Assembly (NCBI GenBank): GCA_043731355.1
Contig: JAYTJE010000005.1
Coordinates: 1 to 10,905 of the forward strand
Direction of reading: 5' to 3'
Length of the DNA stretch: 10,905 nucleotides
From: GWC2-56-14 sp043731355
Lineage (GTDB): Bacteria; Nitrospirota; UBA9217
The translations under genes and the position numbers were made by a program. This document shows positions 6,227-10,905 of the stretch, piece by piece. The notes beneath the pieces were generated by a model. That model was given only the letters and a program-made list of their open reading frames with translations, did not search any database and was not told the DNA's origin. Positions within the stretch are counted from its first letter, which is position 1. Each line of letters begins with the position of its first letter.

Positions 6227-7249
6227 GTGGGATGGATGAAGGACAAAATTGTCGGTAACATTACCCTACTGAGAGAACGGCTGAAAGAACCGCTCTCTTT
6301 AAAGGCAAAGTTACTGATCATTGGTTTGTTGCTGATCATCGTCGGCGGCGGCGGGTTTATCGCATTTAAATTTTACGACTTTACCCAGAATAACCCGAAG
6401 TTTTGCGTGGGTTGTCATTTAATGCAGCCGGCTTACGACAGCTGGGCAAAAAGCGAACACAAACAGCTTAACTGTCATGCCTGTCATCACCTGACCATCG
6501 TGGAGCAGAACCAACTCCTGATCAGCTTTGTGCTGAAGCGTCCGAATGCTGTGCCCGAACGCCACAAAGGTCATGTCATCGTAAGCCAGAAATACTGCTT
6601 TGAGTGTCATACGGCAGGCGGCAAGGGCAAACTGATCAATAAATCGCTCTTCCATGCCAAACATGTGTTTATGGAGCAGATCGAGTGCACCCAGTGCCAC
6701 GGAGAGGTGAAATCCGATAAGTCCGGGCTCCATCACTTTCTGCCCACGGAAAAATTCTGCCAGAAATGCCATCCAGGCAAGGCGGTGCACGGCGAAGGCA
6801 TGGGAGGACTTGCCTGTCTGAACTGCCATACCGACCGGACCCGGGACCTTAAACCGGGCCGCAAAAAGTGCCTCTATTGCCACAGTAATAACGAGAGCCT
6901 CCGCAGGGAGTTGAAAGAGGACGCCACCATGGATGTGCGGTTCTTCGCCCCCGATGCGGCGACCATAAAAAAAGCGGTAAAGATCACCTTTGATGATAAG
7001 GCGCCCATGCAGTTCTACTGTTATGAATGCCATAAGCCCCATACGGCGGGCAAAGTGAAGCCGAAGAACGAGGACTGCCTGCGGTGTCATTCGGGAGTAG
7101 TGAAGATCGGCAAGCACAAACTCCATCTCAATATGGACATGCAGTGCAAGGATTGTCACAAACCGCATCTCTGGAAGGTGACCGAAGCATCGGCCAGGAA
7201 GGACTGCGTCCAGTGCCATGAGTACCGGAGCCCGAAAGCGTTTCTCTAA
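6227..7249 (+). CDS. Eleven-heme NapC/NirT-type membrane-anchored cytochrome c
   Basis: Predicted quinol-oxidising or electron-relay cytochrome anchored in the inner membrane and facing the periplasm. It has 340 residues, one uncleaved N-terminal helix at about 29-49, and eleven CXXCH motifs beginning at residues 60, 83, 124, 154, 178, 197, 215, 265, 284, 307 and 327. The first part, CVGCHLMQPAYDSWAKSEH followed by NCHACHH, fits the NapC/NirT/NrfH family, where heme 1 has a methionine in CXXCHxM (M66 here). Classical NapC and NrfH have four hemes and about 200 residues, so seven extra heme sites form a C-terminal extension. ImcH of Geobacter is a related long form with seven hemes as I recall. 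GTG 6227 is chosen because GGGGGAG lies 7 nt before it; ATG 6236 would be too far away. A triheme cytochrome gene follows after 99 nt. Confidence 0.88.
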   Translation: MGWMKDKIVGNITLLRERLKEPLSLKAKLLIIGLLLIIVGGGGFIAFKFYDFTQNNPKFCVGCHLMQPAYDSWAKSEHKQLNCHACHHLTIVEQNQLLISFVLKRPNAVPERHKGHVIVSQKYCFECHTAGGKGKLINKSLFHAKHVFMEQIECTQCHGEVKSDKSGLHHFLPTEKFCQKCHPGKAVHGEGMGGLACLNCHTDRTRDLKPGRKKCLYCHSNNESLRRELKEDATMDVRFFAPDAATIKKAVKITFDDKAPMQFYCYECHKPHTAGKVKPKNEDCLRCHSGVVKIGKHKLHLNMDMQCKDCHKPHLWKVTEASARKDCVQCHEYRSPKAFL

Positions 7250-7348
7250 GCATCGCGTTGTTTTGACGGGCGGCTTATGAATAACAGCTCCGAATCGCGC
7301 CCGTGCAGTGTTTATATCATTCTATCGATGAAAGGAGGTGAAACTATA

Positions 7349-7663
7349 ATGAAAAAGCTTCTCGTAGTCGCAATTGTCATGATCGTGACCTTTGTCCTTT
7401 CCATGTCGGCATTCGCAGTTCCGACGGGTAAGACCGTTGAGTTCGACGGCAAGGCGGCCGGCAAGGTGGTGTTTGAAGGCAAGGCTCACGCTGACAAAGG
7501 CCTCAAGTGCGCTGATTGCCATCCCGGCATCTTCAAGATGAAGAAGGGCGCCGATGCGATCACCATGGCGGACATCAATGCAGGCAAGTTCTGCGGTACC
7601 TGCCACAAGGAAGGCGGCAAGGCCTTCGCACCGAAAGAATGCGCAAAGTGCCACAAGAAGTAA
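7349..7663 (+). CDS. Small periplasmic triheme cytochrome, c7-like
   Basis: Predicted soluble periplasmic electron shuttle. The protein has 104 residues: a signal peptide at 1-23 (ending AFA) and a mature domain with three CXXCH motifs at 54-58 (CADCH), 82-86 (CGTCH) and 98-102 (CAKCH), plus H47 in GKAHADKG as a likely axial ligand. Size and heme count fit c7-type triheme domains; the spacing differs from PpcA, so I name the type and not the gene. A strong ribosome binding site, AAAGGAGGTG (7331-7340), precedes ATG 7349; an in-frame ATG at 7277 would put the signal peptide internally. It lies 99 nt after the eleven-heme gene and ends before a bidirectional terminator. It could receive electrons from the upstream membrane cytochromes. 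Confidence 0.9.
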   Translation: MKKLLVVAIVMIVTFVLSMSAFAVPTGKTVEFDGKAAGKVVFEGKAHADKGLKCADCHPGIFKMKKGADAITMADINAGKFCGTCHKEGGKAFAPKECAKCHKK

Positions 7664-7685
7664 GTTGCATGTCTTTATTGACAAC

Positions 7686-7718
7686 AAAAACCCTCACGAG
7701 CAATCGTGAGGGTTTTTT
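7686..7718. terminator. Bidirectional terminator between the cytochrome genes and selC
   Basis: CCCTCACGA (7691-7699) pairs perfectly with TCGTGAGGG (7704-7712) around a GCAA tetraloop, flanked by AAAAA and TTTTTT. It can end the cytochrome transcript on the plus strand and the tRNA-Sec transcript on the minus strand. Confidence 0.93.
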
Positions 7719-7723
7719 ATTGG

Positions 7724-7822
7724 TGGCGGGAGAGCATGAGAATCGAACTCACCTTTCCCGGCTCACGCCGGGAAACAACGGATTTGAAGTCCGGGACGGG
7801 CACCAGCGCCGTAACCTCTCCC
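7724..7822 (-). tRNA. selC: Selenocysteine tRNA, anticodon TCA
   Basis: This 99-nt gene, counting its encoded CCA end, shows the hallmarks of tRNA-Sec. The anticodon loop CTTCAAA holds TCA, which reads UGA. The variable arm is a long 9-bp hairpin, TTTCCCGGC/GCCGGGAAA around GTGA. The T arm GTGAG-TTCGATT-CTCAT is followed by the 3' acceptor strand GCTCTCCC, discriminator G and CCA. The 5' acceptor strand reads GGGAGAGG, so seven acceptor pairs form and the eighth would be G-G. A second CCA follows the first. It implies that the cell makes selenoproteins; selA, selB, selD and any selenoprotein gene lie outside the window. It has its own promoter and terminator. Confidence 0.93.
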
Positions 7823-7831
7823 CTGAAAAAA

Positions 7832-7860
7832 ATTATACGTGAGACCCGGCCGTATGGCAA
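7832..7860 (-). promoter_or_regulatory. Promoter of selC
   Basis: On the minus strand TTGCCA (7860-7855), a 17-nt spacer and the perfect -10 box TATAAT (7837-7832) lie just ahead of the tRNA 5' end at 7822. Transcription would start near 7825, leaving almost no leader. Confidence 0.8.
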
Positions 7861-7938
7861 GTAAATTCAACGAACCGCGGAAGCGGAGGAGCCTTACGTC
7901 GAGGCGTGAGTATCCGCCGCTTTTATGCATCCGTGTTA

Positions 7939-7967
7939 TTGACAAACTTTACGATTTCTTGTATCTT
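7939..7967 (+). promoter_or_regulatory. Sigma-70 promoter for the zinc-ribbon/receiver gene
   Basis: Perfect -35 TTGACA (7939-7944), 17-nt spacer and -10 TATCTT (7962-7967). Together with the selC promoter it makes a divergent pair about 80 nt apart. The leader to the start codon at 8136 would be about 160 nt; I see no known riboswitch in it. The rest of the 313-nt gap holds no gene. Confidence 0.65.
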
Positions 7968-8135
7968 GGTCGGGCGTTGATTGTCATGTTCTGTGTGACG
8001 GCTGTACTTCAAGCTGTACGCTCGGGAGTGGTTTGCGCTCCTGTTCATTGCATCGTTTTGACGGGTGATTATGTTGACCGGTCAGTTTAAGCGCAGCGAT
8101 GTTCCCTTTGGCTGTGGAAGGAGAGCTCTCCCCCT

Positions 8136-9203
8136 ATGATCGTTCCGTGTGAATGTGGCGCGAAGCTCAGGATTGATGATGCGAAGGTCAGGGATAAAGG
8201 CATAAAAGTACGGTGTCCCCGGTGCGGCAATGTCCTGGTGGTGCAAAAACCGGTGGAACGCGCCGACGGCCAGCCGGTCGCGCCTGCTGTTCCCCAACCG
8301 GGCGGGCCCCTCGTGCTGGTCGCGCATGACAGCGAGGTGGTCAGGACCATGATCTCCGGCGTATTGCGGGAGGCCGGTTTTGCAGTGGATACCGCCCGCG
8401 ACGGGCATGAGGCCCTCAGCAAGGCGGTCAAGGCAAGGCCGCGGGCGATGGTCCTCGATGTGGGGTTGTCCGGCATCTACGGCTTTGAATTGTGTGAACG
8501 TTTGAAGGGGGATGACCGGACCTCCGCAATTAAAATCGTGCTCTTGTCGTCGGTGTATGACATGCGGCGGTATAAACGAAAACCGGTCAGCCTCTATGGC
8601 GCGGATGACTATATAGAAAAACACCATATTCCCGATTTTCTCACGATGAAGATCAGCAAGCTGCTTCAGCCTCCGGAAAGCAGCGCGTCAAAGACGGCAG
8701 AGAGCTCCCACGAGGCCCCTCCAAAAAAAGAACATGCGGCATCCCGGGAGTTCGACCTCTCCTTATTCAAACCGGAAAGTCTGATGCGGGCGGAGCCGGT
8801 ACCGGCGCCGGCCGGCGTTTCGGCCTCGGCCGTCGGAGTGGCAGCCGTTAGCGTGGAGATGCCGGACAGCGCTGCCATATCACCGGAGTCTCTCAGTCTC
8901 GAATCCTCCATCTTTCAAAAAGAGGAGTGCGATATCCCGTCCGTGGACGCTGCGGACCCTGAAGCGGCCGAAAAAGCAAGGCGTTTTGCAAGAATTATCG
9001 TGTCGGACATCGCCTTGTATAATCAGGATGCCGTCGTTGATGGTTTGCGAAACGGAACTTTTTATGAGCTGCTGAAGAATGATGTAACCGAGGGCAGGGA
9101 ACTGTATGAGAATAGGGTCCCGGCGGCGGTCAGGGCAAAAAAGGATTACTATCAGGAGGCTTTTGATAATTTTATTAAGACTCAAAAGAAGATTGTTCGT
9201 TGA
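8136..9203 (+). CDS. Zinc-ribbon and receiver-domain signalling protein
   Basis: Predicted cytoplasmic signalling protein of 355 residues with three parts. Residues 1-35 form an MJ0042-type zinc ribbon, with cysteines C5, C7, C27 and C30. Residues about 58-178 form a CheY-like receiver: the likely phosphoacceptor is D108 in AMVLDVGLSGIYGFEL, a serine of LLSS (138-139) fills the conserved hydroxyl position, and K162 is in DDYIEK. The acidic pocket has only D65 (AHDSE) where two acids are common. Residues about 180-270 are a low-complexity Ala/Pro/Ser linker. Residues about 275-355 form a helical tail (KARRFARIIVSDIALYNQDA...) that I recall on similar deltaproteobacterial regulators. No output domain for DNA binding or catalysis is recognised. 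AAGGAGAG lies 10 nt before ATG 8136. The partner kinase is unknown. Confidence 0.85.
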   Translation: MIVPCECGAKLRIDDAKVRDKGIKVRCPRCGNVLVVQKPVERADGQPVAPAVPQPGGPLVLVAHDSEVVRTMISGVLREAGFAVDTARDGHEALSKAVKARPRAMVLDVGLSGIYGFELCERLKGDDRTSAIKIVLLSSVYDMRRYKRKPVSLYGADDYIEKHHIPDFLTMKISKLLQPPESSASKTAESSHEAPPKKEHAASREFDLSLFKPESLMRAEPVPAPAGVSASAVGVAAVSVEMPDSAAISPESLSLESSIFQKEECDIPSVDAADPEAAEKARRFARIIVSDIALYNQDAVVDGLRNGTFYELLKNDVTEGRELYENRVPAAVRAKKDYYQEAFDNFIKTQKKIVR

Positions 9204-9228
9204 CAACTGAATTGACTTAGTATAGTAT
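9200..9228 (+). promoter_or_regulatory. Promoter of tRNA-Pro
   Basis: TTGACA (9200-9205) overlaps the stop codon of the upstream gene. The -10 is either TATAGT at 9221-9226 (15-nt spacer) or TAGTAT at 9223-9228 (17-nt spacer). The tRNA begins at 9239, so the start site fits either choice. Confidence 0.65.
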
Positions 9229-9237
9229 ACGGCCTTG

Positions 9238-9315
<78 letters not shown>

Positions 9316-9370
9316 TTTTTCCCATAGAGTTTCAGGCGGCAGCAGGGTTATTTTTCCCGCCTGGGCCGTG

Positions 9371-9382
9371 TTTGCATGCAAA
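9371..9382. promoter_or_regulatory. 12-bp perfect palindrome in the rpoS leader
   Basis: TTTGCATGCAAA is a perfect palindrome about 210 nt upstream of the sigma factor start. It could be an operator. No clear promoter was found next to it, and a palindrome of this size can occur by chance, so the role is uncertain. The 276-nt gap between tRNA-Pro and the sigma gene holds no other feature that I can support. Confidence 0.3.
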
Positions 9383-9591
9383 GGATAGGATTTTCCTGGT
9401 TTTTACCCCCCGCCTGATGTACCGCAGCCAACCATACTTCATTCCGCACCGAGGGTAGAAACCGCTGTCTTCGGGAACGGATTCGCACCTTTTTTGCTTC
9501 TCCCCCGGCAGGACCTGTGCCGCGGTTTTTCAAGACGGTGAAGGAACGAAGGAAGCTGCGGCATCCTTTGTCGCCGCCCCAAGAGGTCTTC

Positions 9592-10542
9592 ATGAGTGAC
9601 AGGGAAAAGTCGGTAGATGACATGATGGGTGAGGAGCCCTCTACCGAAGAACTTGAAGAGAAGGTCGAAGTTGAGAAAAAAAACAGCGGGGCTGATGACG
9701 GCGCTGCGGGGCGCGGCCTTGATGCCATTAAGTATTATCTCAAGGAAATACGCAAGACGCCGCTCCTTACGTTTGAGCAGGAACAGAGCCTGGCCAAAAA
9801 GATAGCCCAGGGCGATCAGGCGGCCCGCGCCAACATGATTGAAGCCAATCTGCGTCTCGTGGTAGCCATGGGCAAGAAATACATCAACCGGGGCCTTCAG
9901 TTCTCAGATATCATTGAAGAAGGGAATCTGGGGCTCATCCGGGCAGTTGAAAAATTTCAATACGAGCGCGGCTTTAGATTCAGCACCTATGCCTCCTGGT
10001 GGATAAAACAGTCCATCGAGCGGGCCATCGTGAACCAGACGCGGACCATTCGCCTTCCGGTCCACATTGCAGAGATCGTAAACTCCTATATGCGCTCCAT
10101 ACGACAGTTGACCCAGTCTCTGGGGCGCGATCCGCAGATCGAAGAAATAGCGAAAAAAATGAAGGTGACCGTTGAGAAGGTGCGAAGCATCTCGCAGGTG
10201 GTGCGGGAAACCTACTCTCTGGACATGCTGATCGGCGATCAGGAGGAAGACACCCTTAAGGACATCCTGCAGGATACCAACGCCGTATCGCCCGCCAGTC
10301 TTTCCGACGATAAACGCCGGAGGGAGCATATTGAGGAGTGGCTTACCCAGCTCACCGCCCCCGAACGGAAAGTCGTTGAAATGCGCTTCGGTCTTGTTGA
10401 CGGGGAGCCGCAGACGCTGGACAGTATCGGGAAGGAATTTCACATCACCCGGGAGCGCGTCCGTCAGATCGAATCTCAGGCGCTCAACAAACTGCGCGCC
10501 GTTACGAAACGGAAAAAGATAGATTTTGAAGAAATGGTGTAA
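9592..10542 (+). CDS. rpoS: RNA polymerase sigma factor, RpoS-like group 2
   Basis: Sigma-70 family factor that directs RNA polymerase to alternative or stationary-phase promoters. It has 316 residues, near RpoS (about 330) and far shorter than RpoD. A variable acidic N-terminus (1-40) is followed by region 1.2 (DAIKYYLKEIRKTPLLTFEQE, start 44), region 2 (NLRLVVAMGKKYINRGL, IIEEGNLGLIRAVEKF, RGFRFSTYASWWIKQSIERA at about 86-145), region 3 (RLPVHIAEIVN to about 235) and region 4 (247-303). Region 4 carries a helix-turn-helix ending ITRERVRQIESQALNKLR. ATG 9592 is preferred, with AGAGGT 4 nt before it; a GTG at 9517 would add 25 unconserved-looking residues. A long leader may carry regulation. 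The subgroup call RpoS rests on size and layout, so another group 2 factor is possible. Confidence 0.88.
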   Translation: MSDREKSVDDMMGEEPSTEELEEKVEVEKKNSGADDGAAGRGLDAIKYYLKEIRKTPLLTFEQEQSLAKKIAQGDQAARANMIEANLRLVVAMGKKYINRGLQFSDIIEEGNLGLIRAVEKFQYERGFRFSTYASWWIKQSIERAIVNQTRTIRLPVHIAEIVNSYMRSIRQLTQSLGRDPQIEEIAKKMKVTVEKVRSISQVVRETYSLDMLIGDQEEDTLKDILQDTNAVSPASLSDDKRRREHIEEWLTQLTAPERKVVEMRFGLVDGEPQTLDSIGKEFHITRERVRQIESQALNKLRAVTKRKKIDFEEMV

Positions 10543-10544
10543 CG

Positions 10545-10633
10545 ATTTCGGAATGCGGAATTCGGAATGGGGAATTACGAAGACGTAAAACTTCTGATTT
10601 TAATTCCTCATTCCACATTCGCCATTCCGAATT
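10545..10633. repeat. Imperfect long hairpin repeat after rpoS (GGAATGCGGAATTC type)
   Basis: The left arm at 10545-10577 and the right arm at 10601-10633 are reverse complements over 33 nt with about six mismatches, around a 23-nt loop. Each arm is built from reiterated GGAAT units. It fills the gap between rpoS and tRNA-Arg. It could act as a weak terminator or transcript stabiliser, but it lacks a T-tract. Similar GGAATTC-rich repeats occur dispersed in other anaerobe genomes from memory. Confidence 0.75.
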
Positions 10634-10642
10634 AAAATAACC

Positions 10643-10719
10643 GCCCCTGTAGCTCAGGTGGATAGAGCAACGGTTTCCTAAACCGTGTGCCGGAAGTTCG
10701 AATCTTCCCAGGGGCACCA
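10643..10719 (+). tRNA. tRNA-Arg, anticodon CCT
   Basis: A 77-nt cloverleaf with encoded CCA. The acceptor stem is GCCCCTG/CAGGGGC, the anticodon stem ACGGT/ACCGT encloses loop TTCCTAA with anticodon CCT, and the T arm is GGAAG-TTCGAAT-CTTCC. It reads arginine codon AGG. Genes for this tRNA often serve as phage or island attachment sites; the 186 nt that follow hold no gene I can recognise. Confidence 0.96.
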
Positions 10720-10785
10720 TTATCTTTCAATGACTTACCAACCTGCTGCAACTTCAAAAAAAGCCCCGTGTCCATACAGGTGTCC

Positions 10786-10845
10786 ATCCTGCCCTCGATT
10801 TTCTTGATGGGGGGTAGTCGGTTAGCGTCACCTGGCTAATCAGCC
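10786..10845. other. Intergenic DNA after tRNA-Arg with short repeat and hairpin
   Basis: The 10720-10905 tail has no convincing coding frame. It carries the direct repeat GTGTCCAT at 10769-10776 and 10781-10788. It also has a hairpin, GGTTAGC/GCTAATC (10822-10828 and 10837-10843) around GTCACCTG, with GC-rich flanks. No integrase is visible. The function is unknown, and the region may be the edge of an integrated element outside the window. Confidence 0.3.
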
Positions 10846-10905
10846 CCAGTTATATCCATGTGTTACGTTGTATTCGGTAACAGGGTCAGTTGCAACCGCG
10901 CGTTC

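Noticed and set aside
6048..6239. 63-codon plus-strand open frame before the eleven-heme gene
   Set aside because: It spans the intron relic end and a good promoter, has no ribosome binding site and no recognisable motif.
7516..7842. 108-codon plus-strand open frame across the triheme cytochrome end, terminator and selC
   Set aside because: It is out of frame with the triheme cytochrome gene and reads through a terminator and the antisense of a tRNA.
7839..8090. 83-codon plus-strand open frame between selC and the receiver gene
   Set aside because: It overlaps both divergent promoters, lacks a ribosome binding site and has an unlikely composition.
10502..10720. 72-codon minus-strand open frame over tRNA-Arg and the hairpin repeat
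   Set aside because: It is a translation of the antisense of a tRNA and a repeat, a familiar artefact.

Overview
The window looks like a chromosomal segment of an anaerobically respiring Gram-negative bacterium. Multiheme c-type cytochromes, an RpoS-type sigma factor, a zinc-ribbon/receiver protein of a kind I associate with Desulfobacterota and Nitrospirota, and a selenocysteine tRNA together suggest a Geobacter-like or Nitrospirota-like organism. That placement is inference from gene content, not from a search.

Layout. 1-600 has no intact gene: it holds inverted and tandem REP-like repeats, a bidirectional terminator, and a short minus-strand reading frame that may be the 3' end of a lost gene. 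601-4069 (+) is livM-livG-livF-truA: permease and two ATPases of a branched-chain amino acid ABC transporter, then tRNA pseudouridine synthase A. The usual livK and livH are not upstream of livM. 4286-5888 (+) is an overlapping pair: a membrane-anchored seven-heme cytochrome c and a cytochrome b. The pair ends in a strong terminator, directly followed by what I read as a deleted relic of a class C group II intron. 6227-7663 (+), behind its own promoter, encodes an eleven-heme NapC/NirT-type cytochrome and a small triheme c7-like cytochrome.

7686-7822 holds a bidirectional terminator and, on the minus strand, a selenocysteine tRNA with its own near-consensus promoter. 8136-9203 (+) encodes a zinc-ribbon/receiver-domain protein, followed by tRNA-Pro(CGG) whose promoter overlaps the gene's stop codon. 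9592-10542 (+) encodes an RpoS-like sigma factor, followed by an imperfect hairpin repeat, tRNA-Arg(CCT), and 186 nt with no recognisable gene.

How they work together. The cytochromes plausibly form a quinol-to-periplasm electron route: the cytochrome b and NapC-type proteins would take electrons from menaquinol, the seven- and eleven-heme proteins would carry them outward, and the triheme protein would act as a soluble shuttle. The terminal acceptor is not encoded here. The most notable items are the split cytochrome c / cytochrome b module (resembling an unfused CbcL), the long NapC-type cytochrome, the mini group IIC intron relic behind a terminator, and the rearranged-looking junction upstream of livM.
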